NCBI RefSeq assembly: GCF_011682145.1
Contig: NZ_WHJH01000004.1
Span: 219,976-283,975, forward strand
Direction: 5' to 3'
From: Massilia mucilaginosa
GTDB lineage: Bacteria; Pseudomonadota; Gammaproteobacteria; Burkholderiales; Burkholderiaceae_D
Length of the DNA: 64,000 nt
A program made the position numbers and the translations under genes. The stretch's first letter is position 1; each line of letters begins with the position of its first letter. The notes beneath the pieces were generated by a model. The model had not been told where the DNA came from. It was given only the letters and a program-made list of their open reading frames with translations, and did not search any database. This document shows, one piece after another, positions 43,995-53,173 of this stretch.

Positions 43995-45071
43995 ATGAAT
44001 GAATTGACTGTCAACGACCTGCATCTCGATTACGGCACCGGCGCGCAAGCCAATCAGATACTCAAGGGTGTATCGATGCACCTGCGGCGCGGCGAAGTGG
44101 TGGCCCTGCTCGGGCCTTCGGGCAGCGGCAAGACCACCTTGCTGCGCGCCGTGGCCGGGCTGGAAAGCCCGAAGAGCGGCACCATCGACATCGGCGAGCG
44201 GCGCGTGTTCGACGGCGCGCGCAAGTTCGAGATGGCGGCCGAGCACCGCAGCCTGGGACTGGTGTTCCAGTCGTACGCGCTGTGGCCCCACAAGACCGTG
44301 TTCGACAACGTGGCGTACGGCCTGACCCTGCGCAAGATGGGCAAGAGCGAGATCGAGGCCAAGGTCAAGGACGTGCTGGGCCAGCTGGGACTGGGCCACC
44401 TGGGCGAGCGCTATCCGCACCAGCTCTCCGGCGGCCAGCAGCAGCGGGTGGCGATTGCGCGCGCGCTGGTGTACAACCCGCCGGTGATTTTGCTCGACGA
44501 ACCGCTCTCGAACCTGGACGCCAAGCTGCGCGAAGAGGCGCGCGCGTTCCTGCGCGAGCTGATCGTGCGGCTTGGCCTGTCGGCCTTGATGGTGACGCAC
44601 GACCAGGGCGAGGCGATGGCGATTTCGGACCGCATCCTGCTGCTCAATAACGGCAAGATCGAGCAGCAAGGCTCGCCACAGAGCATGTACGAGACGCCCG
44701 AGACCCTGTTCACCGCCGAATTCATGGGCAGTAACAACCGCCTGCAAGGCCAGGTGGTGGCCGCCAACGATGGCGCGGCGACGGCGACGGTGACGGTGAT
44801 GGTCGATGGCGTGCGCATGCAGGGCACGGCGCGGGGCGCCCGCAGCGGCGGCGAGGCCACGCCGCTGATCCGCGTTGAGGATGTGAAGATCAGCGCCCAG
44901 CAGGTCGACAACGCGTTGGAGCTGCCGCTGTTGACCTGCATGTACCTGGGGGATCGCTGGGAGTGCCTGTTCAAGCGCGGGGAGTGCAGCCTGCGCGCGT
45001 ATTCCAAGTACCGGCTGGAGGCGGGCAGCTACTGGCTGCACATGCCGCCCGAAAAGCTGTGGGTGTTCTGA
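43995..45071 (+). CDS. ABC transporter ATP-binding protein
   Basis: This 358-aa ATPase has Walker A GPSGSGKTTLL (~39-49), Q-loop FQSYALWPH, signature LSGGQQQRVAIARAL, Walker B VILLDEPLSNLDA, H-loop VTHDQ and a C-terminal TOBE domain (~285-355). It matches the FbpC/PotA/UgpC class. The ATG at 43995 follows ACGGAAATC; the longer upstream frame runs back into the permease gene. The stop lies 6 bp before repeat copy B, which probably ends the transcript. Confidence 0.93.
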   Translation: MNELTVNDLHLDYGTGAQANQILKGVSMHLRRGEVVALLGPSGSGKTTLLRAVAGLESPKSGTIDIGERRVFDGARKFEMAAEHRSLGLVFQSYALWPHKTVFDNVAYGLTLRKMGKSEIEAKVKDVLGQLGLGHLGERYPHQLSGGQQQRVAIARALVYNPPVILLDEPLSNLDAKLREEARAFLRELIVRLGLSALMVTHDQGEAMAISDRILLLNNGKIEQQGSPQSMYETPETLFTAEFMGSNNRLQGQVVAANDGAATATVTVMVDGVRMQGTARGARSGGEATPLIRVEDVKISAQQVDNALELPLLTCMYLGDRWECLFKRGECSLRAYSKYRLEAGSYWLHMPPEKLWVF

Positions 45072-45077
45072 ACTGGG

Positions 45078-45239
45078 TTAAGTAAGTGCACATAAATTCT
45101 TGTCATTTCCAGCTTCCATAAGCGGCGCCTTGCTGCGTTGCCCACCGCTAGCAGTGCTCGCACTGCTAGCGGCGTGCGCCTTGCCAGGCATCCGCTTCTG
45201 TTCGCTATAAATGACAATAACTTCTGCACACGTACTTAG
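45078..45239 (-). repeat. MITE-like long-hairpin repeat, copy B
   Basis: This is the inverted partner of 506-668. The tip palindrome is perfect here: CCGCTAGCAGTGC facing GCACTGCTAGCGG. It again lies between convergent genes (ABC ATPase and DUF2145). Its right-hand end reads CTAAG on the - strand and supplies the TAA stop of the DUF2145 gene, exactly as copy A does for the Sel1 gene. Confidence 0.78.
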
Positions 45240-46030
45240 CGGATGCCGACCACGCTCTCGGTGACGGCGGAATCGCGCTTCTTCACGAAGCGCACCACCG
45301 ATTCGACGGTGACGATGTCGATCTGGCCGGCGATGCGGCGGCCCAGCGGATGGTCGTCGAAGGCCACGTTGGCGCGGAACACGCGCGCGCCGAGGCGCTT
45401 GACCGACGGCACCCAGATCGTGTCCGGCGCGTAGCCGGCCTGCTTGAGCCAGGACTGGGCGGCGCCGCGGTCTTCGATGGCCGATTCGCTGGCGGCGTAG
45501 GTTTCGAGCACCCACTGGTTGGAGTTCTGGTACTTGGTCGAATACGGGAAGGCCAGCATGTTGTAGTGCGCGCCGTGCAGGCGTGCCGGCGCCCCGGAGG
45601 CCAGCATGGCGGCGATGCGCTTCTGGCTTGGCGCGCCCGGGATCACGATCTGGCTTTCGTAGGCGAACAAATCGTCGAGGAAGAAGTTGGCCAGGCCCTG
45701 GTCGAACACCTTGGAGCTGGCCGTGCCGCACTGGTTCAGCAGGTGCACCACGGTCCAGCGGCCCTTGGGATGGTCGCGCCAGGCGTAGGCCATGTGCGAG
45801 TAGCGCAGGTCGTATTTGGACAGATCCTGGCCGACGCGCGCGATCAGCGCCACCTCGGCCCCGGAGGCGTCGAGGGCGGCGCTGGTGTTTTCGGCCAGCT
45901 TGACCGCCTTGACGAAGCTGTCGGCATCCTGCGCGACCTGCTCGCAGGCGGTGCCGGCGTGCGCGCTGTGCAGCGGCGCGGCAAGCGCCAGGACAAGCGC
46001 AAAGACGAGACCTCGACCGAAGCGCTTCAT
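45236..46030 (-). CDS. DUF2145 family protein
   Basis: The 264-aa exported protein has the signal peptide MKRFGRGLVFALVLALAAPLHSAHAG. The body has LIARVGQDLSKYDLRYSHMAYAWRDHPKGRWTVVHLLNQCG, FFLDDLFAYESQIVIPGAPSQKRIAAML and YNMLAFPYSTKYQNSNQWVLE, the DUF2145 pattern. Its YSHMAYAWRDHP segment resembles the nucleophile region of NlpC/P60-like amidases, but this is not proved. It follows the 137-aa gene by 2 bp, so they form one operon. The stop codon is provided by repeat copy B. Confidence 0.87.
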   Translation of the reverse strand: MKRFGRGLVFALVLALAAPLHSAHAGTACEQVAQDADSFVKAVKLAENTSAALDASGAEVALIARVGQDLSKYDLRYSHMAYAWRDHPKGRWTVVHLLNQCGTASSKVFDQGLANFFLDDLFAYESQIVIPGAPSQKRIAAMLASGAPARLHGAHYNMLAFPYSTKYQNSNQWVLETYAASESAIEDRGAAQSWLKQAGYAPDTIWVPSVKRLGARVFRANVAFDDHPLGRRIAGQIDIVTVESVVRFVKKRDSAVTESVVGIR

Positions 46031-46032
46031 GC

Positions 46033-46446
46033 TCAGCCCTTCGCGCCGTTTTGCGAGTGATGCAGCAAGCCCTTGCCGATTTCGGTCGGGATGAAGGCGA
46101 TCACCTTGCCGGCGGCGATCAGCACATGGCCGCTGGCGGTGGCGGTGACCGTGACGGTCTGGCCGACCAGGTTCGAAAAGCCCCTGGCGCCATCGCCACT
46201 GAATTTGACGGTGGCGGTGGAGCCGTCGGCGACGTTCTTGAAGACCACCATGGTGCCGTCGGCGACCGTTTCCACGCTCTGCGCCACCACGCTGCCCCCG
46301 ACGGCCACCACCAGCATACTTCCGAACACCACGTTGCCCGATACGTTGCTGGCCGACGTGGACAGGTTAGAGCCCTGGGCCTGCGCGGCCGGATTGGCGC
46401 CGAGCAGGGCGCAGGCGATGGCGACGATCATCAGCTTGGTTTTCAT
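46033..46446 (-). CDS. Exported hypothetical protein, operon partner of DUF2145
   Basis: The 137-aa protein has the signal peptide MKTKLMIVAIACALLGANPAAQAQG. The rest is a Val/Gly-rich beta domain (NVVFGSMLVVAVGGSVVAQSVETVADGTMVVFKNVADG...VTVTATASGHVLIAAGKVIAFIP) and a short basic tail. Such small proteins are often paired with DUF2145 in Burkholderiales, so a joint periplasmic role is likely. Function unknown. Confidence 0.68.
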   Translation of the reverse strand: MKTKLMIVAIACALLGANPAAQAQGSNLSTSASNVSGNVVFGSMLVVAVGGSVVAQSVETVADGTMVVFKNVADGSTATVKFSGDGARGFSNLVGQTVTVTATASGHVLIAAGKVIAFIPTEIGKGLLHHSQNGAKG

Positions 46447-46588
46447 GCTGTTCCTTCATATATGAGTAGCCGGGTTGGCAAGCACATCTTACGCAAGATT
46501 GGCCTTCGCTAAATGACATGATAGGTCGTATCGCTTTTATTGCGAATAAGTATTAATATTTGCTACCAGAATTCAGAGGGATACGGAA

Positions 46589-47323
46589 ATGCCGCACGCA
46601 ATTACACTTGTCGACACCTTGAAGCGCCTGTTGAAGGGGCGCGGCATCACTTACGGCGACCTGGCCGGACGGATCGGCATGTCGGAGGCCAGCGTTAAGC
46701 GTATGTTTTCACAGAAGAATTTCACTTTGCAGCGGCTCGACGAGATCCTCACGGCGACCGGCATCGAGTTCGACGAACTCAGTGCGGCGCAGTCGGCGCC
46801 GACCCTGATTTCGCACCTGACCCTGGCGCAGGAGCGCGAAATCATCGGCGATCCGCGCCTGCTGGTGGTGGCCGTGTCGGCCATGAACCACATCTGCTTC
46901 GACGATATTGTGCGTTTTTACGACATGACCGAAGCCGAAGTGACCAAATATTTGCTGCGGCTGGACCGCATCGGTTTTCTGGAGCTGCTGCCGAATAACC
47001 GGGTCAAGCTGCTGATCGCGCGCACCTTCGGCTGGATCGCGAATGGCCCGATCCAGGGCTACTTCCGGCACGAGGCGGCGGCCGACTACCTGAACTCGCG
47101 CTTCGATGGCGAAGATGAAGTCATGCGGCTGGTGAACGTGATGCTGTCGAAGCAGTCCGGCGCGGCGCTGCTCGAACGCCTCAAGCAGGTGGCGGCCGAA
47201 TTCGCGCAGCAGCACCAGCACGAAACGCGCCTGCCGTTCGACCAGCGCCACGCGATCAGCTTCATCGTGGCCGCGCGGCCGTGGGTACCGCAGGCCTTCA
47301 AGGCCTTGCTGCGCCAGCCGTGA
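46589..47323 (+). CDS. XRE-family transcriptional regulator
   Basis: The 244-aa protein has an N-terminal HTH (~8-65: LVDTLKRLLKGRGITYGDLAGRIGMSEASVKRMFSQKNFTLQRLDEIL). A larger C-terminal domain has IGDPRLLVVAVSAMNHICFDDIVRFYDMTEAEVTKYLLRLDRIGFLELLPNNRVKL, itself winged-helix-like. It is divergent from the DUF2145 operon across a 142-bp AT-rich gap and is 61 bp before the LplT/PlsC-like gene. Either could be its target. Shine-Dalgarno AGAGGG. Confidence 0.85.
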   Translation: MPHAITLVDTLKRLLKGRGITYGDLAGRIGMSEASVKRMFSQKNFTLQRLDEILTATGIEFDELSAAQSAPTLISHLTLAQEREIIGDPRLLVVAVSAMNHICFDDIVRFYDMTEAEVTKYLLRLDRIGFLELLPNNRVKLLIARTFGWIANGPIQGYFRHEAAADYLNSRFDGEDEVMRLVNVMLSKQSGAALLERLKQVAAEFAQQHQHETRLPFDQRHAISFIVAARPWVPQAFKALLRQP

Positions 47324-47384
47324 TTACCCTGCCGATGAACAGCCACTTTTTTTGCCACATCAAGACCCTGAGAGAACGATCAGC

Positions 47385-49271
47385 ATGAGTCAATCCAGCC
47401 AGTTTTCCCTCCTCGCGCAGCGCCGCTTCGCGCCGTTCTTCTGGACCCAGTTTCTCGGCGCCTTCAACGACAACGTCTTCAAGACGGCCTTGCTGGTGAT
47501 ATTGACGTTCGAAGCGGCCAGCTGGACCACGATCGATCCGGCCATCCTGAACAGCCTGATTCCGGGCCTGTTCATTTTGCCGTACGTGGTGTTTTCGGCG
47601 ACCGCCGGGCAGATCGCCGAAAAGGTCGAGAAAGGACGCCTGGCGCGTTTTGTGAAGATGCTGGAGATCGCCATCATGCTGGTGGCCGGCATCGGCTGGA
47701 TGACGCACACCCTGTGGCTGCTGATCGCCTCGGTGGTCGGCATGGGCGTGCATTCGACCCTGTTCGGCCCCGTCAAGTATGCCTACATGCCGCAGCACCT
47801 GAAACCGGAAGAGCTGGTCGGCGGCAACGGCGTGGTCGAAATGGGCACTTTTGTGGGCATCCTGCTCGGGCAGATCCTGGGTGCGGCGCTGGTGTTAAAG
47901 CCCAACGGCCTGGTGCTGGTGGCCGGCGCCACCATGTTCTTCGCAGTCGCTGGCCTTGCGGCCAGCTACCGCATTCCGCACTCGCCGGCGCCGATGCCGG
48001 ACCTGAAAATCAATCCGAACCCGTTTGCCGAATCGGTGCGCAACATCGGCCACGCGCGCAAGAACCGCACCGTGTTCCTGTCGATGCTGGGTAATTCGTG
48101 GTTCTGGTTTTACGGCGCCATGATCCTGTCGCAGTTCCCGCTGTACGCCAAGAATTTCCTGCATGGCGACTACAGCGTGTTCGTGATGCTGCTCACCGTG
48201 TTCTCGGTCGGCGTCGGCGTCGGCTCGCTGTTGTGCGAAAAGCTCTCGGGCCACAAGGTCGAAATCGGCCTGGTGCCGTTCGGTTCGATCGGCCTGTCGC
48301 TGTTCGGTATCGACCTGTATTTCGCCAGCATGGGCTACGTGCGCCCGGCGCTGGAGGTGGACATGATGGGCATCCTGGCGCAGGCGGGCGTGGCGCGCGT
48401 GCTGTTCGATATTGCGATGGTGGGCGTGTTCGGCGGCCTGTTCATCGTGCCGCTGTTCGCCCTGATCCAGACGCGCTGCGAGCCGGCCCACCTGTCGCGC
48501 ACCATCGGCGGCATGAATATCCTGAACGCGCTGTTCATGATCGGCGCGGCCGGCCTGGCCATTGTGATGATCAAGCTCGATTTCACGATTCCGCAGATGT
48601 TCCTGGCCACCGCGATCATCAACGCTGTCGTGGCATTGTATATCTTCTCGCTGGTGCCGGAATTCCTGGTGCGCTTCGTGGCCTGGATGCTGATCCACAC
48701 CATCCACCGCGTCAAGACGGTGGACGTGGACCGCATTCCCGATGAAGGCCCGGCGGTCCTGGTGTGCAACCACGTCAGCTATGTCGATGCGCTGGTGATC
48801 GGCGCGGCCAGCCCGCGTCCGATCCGCTTTGTGATGGACCATAAGATCTTCAAGATGCCGCTCATGGGCTGGCTGTTCCGCACCGCCCGCGCCATTCCCA
48901 TCGCGCCGGCCAAGGAAGACCCGTTCCTGATGGAGAAGGCATATATCGACATCGCCCAGGCGCTGCACGAAGGGGACCTGGTGTGCATCTTCCCGGAAGG
49001 GCGCCTGACCTCGACCGGCGAGATGGGCGAGTTCCGCGGCGGGATCGCCAAGATCGTCGAACGCAGCAAGGTGCCGGTCATTCCGATGGCGCTGCGCGGC
49101 CTGTGGGGCAGCCTGCTCACGCGCGATCCGGCCAATCTGTTCGAGCGCACCTTCGCGCGCGGGCCGCGTTCGCGCCTGGCGCTGGCGGTCGGCGCGCCGG
49201 TCGCGCCCGAAGACGCCACCCCCGATTACCTGCACCAGCAGGTGCTGGCCTTGCGCGGCGACTGGAAGTAG
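47385..49271 (+). CDS. MFS (LplT-like) and PlsC acyltransferase fusion
   Basis: The 628-aa protein has an MFS transporter (~1-425, about 12 helices: WTQFLGAFNDNVFKTALLVIL is the LplT signature). This is fused to a PlsC-type acyltransferase (~440-620) with the HX4D motif H463-D468 (CNHVSYVDAL) and FPEGRLTSTGEMGEF. It is E. coli lplT joined to the acyltransferase half of aas; the AMP-binding half is absent. It should import lysophospholipid and re-acylate it at the inner membrane, probably with acyl-ACP made elsewhere. Start ATG at 47385 after GAGAACG. Confidence 0.9.
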   Translation: MSQSSQFSLLAQRRFAPFFWTQFLGAFNDNVFKTALLVILTFEAASWTTIDPAILNSLIPGLFILPYVVFSATAGQIAEKVEKGRLARFVKMLEIAIMLVAGIGWMTHTLWLLIASVVGMGVHSTLFGPVKYAYMPQHLKPEELVGGNGVVEMGTFVGILLGQILGAALVLKPNGLVLVAGATMFFAVAGLAASYRIPHSPAPMPDLKINPNPFAESVRNIGHARKNRTVFLSMLGNSWFWFYGAMILSQFPLYAKNFLHGDYSVFVMLLTVFSVGVGVGSLLCEKLSGHKVEIGLVPFGSIGLSLFGIDLYFASMGYVRPALEVDMMGILAQAGVARVLFDIAMVGVFGGLFIVPLFALIQTRCEPAHLSRTIGGMNILNALFMIGAAGLAIVMIKLDFTIPQMFLATAIINAVVALYIFSLVPEFLVRFVAWMLIHTIHRVKTVDVDRIPDEGPAVLVCNHVSYVDALVIGAASPRPIRFVMDHKIFKMPLMGWLFRTARAIPIAPAKEDPFLMEKAYIDIAQALHEGDLVCIFPEGRLTSTGEMGEFRGGIAKIVERSKVPVIPMALRGLWGSLLTRDPANLFERTFARGPRSRLALAVGAPVAPEDATPDYLHQQVLALRGDWK

Positions 49272-49398
49272 GGCCGCTTGACCGGGCCGCAAGAATGCGT
49301 GAGAAAGTGGATATAATTGCAACCGTACGGCATTTTGCCACTTCTTCCGTTTTTCAAAGGCCGCAGCATTCCATGAACAGTCTTTCGCCGCCGCTGCC

Positions 49399-51630
49399 AT
49401 GAAAATCCGCGCTTATCTCGCGCTGATGGTCGCGGCGATCCTGATTCCGGTCATCCTGTTCTCGACGATTTCGCTCAACATGCTGCTCAAGGCCGAGCGC
49501 GAAGCGGCGCTCAAGGGGGTGCGCGAAACGGCGCGCATCTCGCTGGTGAGCATCGACCGCGAACTGACCAACACCCAGAGCGCGGTGCGCATGCTGGCCA
49601 CCTCGCCGCACCTGGCGCGCGGCGACCTGGCCGGCTTCTACGAGCAGGCGCGCTTCGCCGACAAGGTGGGCGCCACCTGGACCGCGCTGCTCGACGAGCG
49701 CGGGCAGCAGCTGATCAATACCGCAGTGCCGTTCGGCGCACCTCTGCCTGGTCCGGACGCGGCCCTGCGCGTGGCCCAGGTGCTCGATGCCGGCACGCCG
49801 CAAATATCGAACCTGATTCGCGGCGTCGTCACGCAAGCCTTGCTGGTGGTGGTCGACGTGCCGGTCACCACGCCGGACGGCATGCGCTACGTGATCGCGC
49901 AGGGCTTCAAGATCGACCACTTCAACGGTGTACTGACCCAGGTGAACGCGCCGCCGACCTGGCTGGCCGGCGTGTACGACCGCAACGGCATGACGATTGC
50001 CCAGACCTACGGAGGCGGCGCGGCGGGACGCGGCGACACCCGCCCGGACCTGCGCGAAGCGATCCGCAGCAAGACCATCGGCGTGATCCGCAACGCCAGC
50101 GACGACAACATGAAGCTGTACACGGTGCTGGAACGCTCGGCGCTGTCCGGATGGACGGTGGCCGTGGGCGTGCCGGAAGCCGAAATCGAATCGGCGGCGC
50201 GCAGCGCGCTGATGGTCTCCATTATCGGACTGGCGGCGGCGGTGTGCTGCGCCGCCGTCGCCGCCGTGTTCTTTGCGCGCCGGCTGTCGCGCTCGATTCG
50301 TCAGGTGGCGCGCTCGGCGCATGCGCTCGGCGTCGGCGGCGTGGCGGCCCGCAGCGGCGTGTCGGGCGTGGCCGAGGTGGACGAAGTGCAGGCGGCGATT
50401 GCGGCGGCGGCGGCGGTGGTCGAGCAGGAAAAGCAGTCGCGCCTTGCGGCCGAAACCGAGCGCGAGATTCTGTTCGAGCGCGAACACGAGGCGCGTACCA
50501 GGGCCGAACAGCAGAACCGGGCCAAGGATGAATTCCTGGCGATGCTGGGGCACGAACTGCGCAACCCGCTGGCGGCGATCGTGAATGCGACCACCGTGAT
50601 GGCCCATCCGGGCATGCCGGCCGCCGCCAATGAACGCGCGCGCGAGATCATCACGCGCCAGAGCGGGCACCTGAGCCGCATCGTGGACGACCTGCTCGAT
50701 ATGGGGCGGGTTCACTCCGGGAAAATCCTGCTGGAGCGGCGCGCGCTGCGGCTGGACCAGGTGATCGACAATTACATGAGCACCCTGCGCGCGTCGCAGC
50801 GCTCGGCGCGCCATGAGCTGCGCGTCGATAGCGTGCCGGTGTGGGTCGATGGCGACCCGACCCGGCTCGAGCAGATCGTCTCCAACCTGCTCGACAACGC
50901 ACTCAAATACACCCCGGCCGGCGGCACGATTTCGGTGAACGTGACCAGTGAGGGCGACGACGCGGTGCTGTGCGTGTCCGATTCCGGCATCGGCATTGCG
51001 CCGGAGCTGATGCCGTACGTGTTCGACCTGTTCGTGCAGGGCGCGCGTCCGCTCGACCGCGCGCAGGGTGGCCTTGGCGTCGGGCTGGCGCTGGTGCGGC
51101 AACTGGCGCTGATGCACGGCGGCCAAGTCGACGTGCGCAGCGCCGGCATGGGCCTGGGCAGCAGTTTCGAACTGCGCCTGCCGCGCGTGCAGCCGCCGCA
51201 GTCCGAGGTGAGCGTGCCGGCGCCGGCGCCATCGTCGCGCCAGCGCGTGCTGCTGATCGAAGATAACGAGGACGGGCGCGAGATGATGGCCATGATGCTG
51301 GAGGCGCAGCAGTACCGGGTCGACACCGCCGTCGACGGTGCCGACGGCCTGCGCCAGGCTGGCGCGGCGTGCCCCGACATTGCGCTGGTCGATATCGGCC
51401 TGCCGGGCATCGACGGCTATGAAGTGGCGCGGCGCATGCGGGCCGACCCGGCCACCAGCAAGGTGCGGCTGGTGGCGCTGACCGGCTATGGGCAGGACAG
51501 CGACCGCGAACGCGCGCTCGGCGCGGGATTCGATGCGCACCTGGTCAAGCCGGTCGACATGGCGCGCCTGGTGGAAGCGCTCGAGAGCGGCGCGCCCGCC
51601 TCGCCGCGGCTGGCGAAAACCGACGGCTAG
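49399..51630 (+). CDS. Hybrid sensor histidine kinase with receiver
   Basis: The 743-aa protein has two membrane helices (~8-30 and ~275-295) around a dCache/CHASE-like periplasmic sensor. A coiled segment follows. HisKA (~375: LAMLGHELRNPLAAIVNA) and HATPase (~490-600: VSNLLDNALKYTPAGG, DSGIGI) are intact. The receiver (~615-735: VLLIEDNEDGREMM, acceptor Asp in ALVDIGLPGIDG) is C-terminal. No output domain, so it signals through a phosphorelay or a partner. The stop shares a CTAG with the convergent kinase gene, leaving no room for a separate terminator. Confidence 0.92.
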   Translation: MKIRAYLALMVAAILIPVILFSTISLNMLLKAEREAALKGVRETARISLVSIDRELTNTQSAVRMLATSPHLARGDLAGFYEQARFADKVGATWTALLDERGQQLINTAVPFGAPLPGPDAALRVAQVLDAGTPQISNLIRGVVTQALLVVVDVPVTTPDGMRYVIAQGFKIDHFNGVLTQVNAPPTWLAGVYDRNGMTIAQTYGGGAAGRGDTRPDLREAIRSKTIGVIRNASDDNMKLYTVLERSALSGWTVAVGVPEAEIESAARSALMVSIIGLAAAVCCAAVAAVFFARRLSRSIRQVARSAHALGVGGVAARSGVSGVAEVDEVQAAIAAAAAVVEQEKQSRLAAETEREILFEREHEARTRAEQQNRAKDEFLAMLGHELRNPLAAIVNATTVMAHPGMPAAANERAREIITRQSGHLSRIVDDLLDMGRVHSGKILLERRALRLDQVIDNYMSTLRASQRSARHELRVDSVPVWVDGDPTRLEQIVSNLLDNALKYTPAGGTISVNVTSEGDDAVLCVSDSGIGIAPELMPYVFDLFVQGARPLDRAQGGLGVGLALVRQLALMHGGQVDVRSAGMGLGSSFELRLPRVQPPQSEVSVPAPAPSSRQRVLLIEDNEDGREMMAMMLEAQQYRVDTAVDGADGLRQAGAACPDIALVDIGLPGIDGYEVARRMRADPATSKVRLVALTGYGQDSDRERALGAGFDAHLVKPVDMARLVEALESGAPASPRLAKTDG

Positions 51631-53159
51631 CCAATCAGGCGCAAGCCCTGCGGCCTGGCCAGGCGGCCGTCGGCCAGGCGCTTGATTTCGTCGAAGTTGA
51701 CCGGCTTGATGAGGTGATGGTCGAAGCCGGCGTCGAGGGTGCGCTGGCGGGCGTCGCTCTGGCCCCAGCCGGTGAGGGCGATCATCAGCACCGATTGCGA
51801 ACCGGGTTTGAGGCGGATGCGGCGCGCCGCTTCGTAGCCGTCCATGCTCGGCATGCCGAGGTCCATCACGATCATGTCGGGCATGCCCTGTTCCACCGCC
51901 TGCACCGCCTCAAAGCCGTCGTAGGCCGTGGCGACGTTACAGTTTTCCATTTCGAACAGCGCCTGCAGCGAGTCCGCCGCATCGCGGTTGTCGTCCACCA
52001 CCAGCACTTTGGGCCGCTGGTCGGGCGAGCCGATGATGTCGGCCATGGGCGCGGGATGGGCCGGACGCGCTTCGCTCACCACCGGCAGGGTGACGATAAA
52101 CTCGCTGCCCTTGCCAAGTCCCTCGCTGGCGGCGCGCACGCTGCCGCCATGCATTTCGGCGAACTGGCGCGACAGGCTCAAGCCGATTCCGAGACCGCTG
52201 GCGATCTGGCCCGAGGGCGGGCGGCTTTGTTCGAACATGGCGAAAATGCGCTTGACGGCGGCCGCTTCGAGCCCGATGCCGGTATCCTTGACGTAGATGT
52301 TCAGGGCGCCGAATTCGACCTGCCCGCGCACGCTGATGTAGCCGTCGGCCGGCGTGAACTTGACCGCGTTGGAGACGATGTTGGCGACAATCTGCACCAC
52401 GCGCGCGTAGTCGGCGTAGAGCACCACGTCGTCGGGCGGCATGGCCACGTCGATCTTGATGCGCTTGGCCGCCGCGGCGGCCGAGCACAGTTCGGTGACG
52501 TGTTCCATCACCTGCGCAAAGGTGGTGTAGTCGCGCTGCAGTTCGATCTTGCCGCTGTTGATGCGGGCCACGTCGAGCAGGTCGTCGACCAGGCGCGTGA
52601 GATGGGTCACCTGGCGCTCGATCACGTCGCTCACCTTTTTGACGGGCGCCTGGTCGGGATACAGGTGATTGAGTACGCTCATCGAGGTGCGGATGGGCGC
52701 CAGCGGGTTACGCAGTTCGTGACCGAGGCTGGCCAGGAATTCATCCTTGCGGCGGTCGGTCTCGCGCACCTGGTACTGCTTTTCGCGCGCGCGCAGCACC
52801 GATTGCAGCGACGTGATGAGGGTCAGGGTACGCACCGGGCGCTCGAGCAGGGTGACGTTGCCGAGGGCGCTGATGGCCTGGCGCACGCTGAGCGAGTCGG
52901 GACCGCGGTGCGTGAGCAGCACGATCGGCAGGTCCGACCAGTTGGGCTGGCGCTGGACGAATTCGCCGAGCGCTTTGAGGCCGCCGTTCGACAGCGCTTC
53001 TTCGACCGTGAGCACGGCGCCGACGCCGATCAGGAGCTCTTCGGAGAGCCGCTGGACGTTTTCGGTGACCAGGTTGTCGACTTGCGCGAGGGTGAGCATT
53101 TTCGATGCCAGCACCGCGTCTTGTCCGGTCGGGGCGTAGATCAGGACACGTTTTTCCAT
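51627..53159 (-). CDS. Histidine kinase with degenerate N-terminal and intact C-terminal receiver
   Basis: The 510-aa soluble protein starts with a receiver-like domain (1-~120: MEKRVLIYAPTGQDAVLASKML) in which the acceptor position reads GAVLTVEEAL without Asp. HisKA (FLASLGHELRNPLAPIRTS), HATPase (IVANIVSNAVKFTPADG, KDTGIGL, GLGIGLSLSRQ) and a second receiver (~385-505: VLVVDDNRDAADS, MIVMDLGMPSMDG) follow. The start is 14 bp after the stop of the KaiC-like gene, so the two are one operon. A KaiC-kinase pair of this kind is seen in other proteobacteria; the signal is unknown. Confidence 0.9.
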   Translation of the reverse strand: MEKRVLIYAPTGQDAVLASKMLTLAQVDNLVTENVQRLSEELLIGVGAVLTVEEALSNGGLKALGEFVQRQPNWSDLPIVLLTHRGPDSLSVRQAISALGNVTLLERPVRTLTLITSLQSVLRAREKQYQVRETDRRKDEFLASLGHELRNPLAPIRTSMSVLNHLYPDQAPVKKVSDVIERQVTHLTRLVDDLLDVARINSGKIELQRDYTTFAQVMEHVTELCSAAAAAKRIKIDVAMPPDDVVLYADYARVVQIVANIVSNAVKFTPADGYISVRGQVEFGALNIYVKDTGIGLEAAAVKRIFAMFEQSRPPSGQIASGLGIGLSLSRQFAEMHGGSVRAASEGLGKGSEFIVTLPVVSEARPAHPAPMADIIGSPDQRPKVLVVDDNRDAADSLQALFEMENCNVATAYDGFEAVQAVEQGMPDMIVMDLGMPSMDGYEAARRIRLKPGSQSVLMIALTGWGQSDARQRTLDAGFDHHLIKPVNFDEIKRLADGRLARPQGLRLIG

Positions 53160-53173
53160 AGGCCGCTTTTCGC

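Noticed and set aside
42218..44014. 598-codon open frame opposite the ABC permease
   Set aside because: The translation is His/Gln/Arg-rich without any fold; the permease on the + strand has paired EAA loops.
49354..51540. 728-codon open frame opposite the hybrid kinase
   Set aside because: A shadow of high GC at third positions; the kinase and receiver motifs are all on the + strand.
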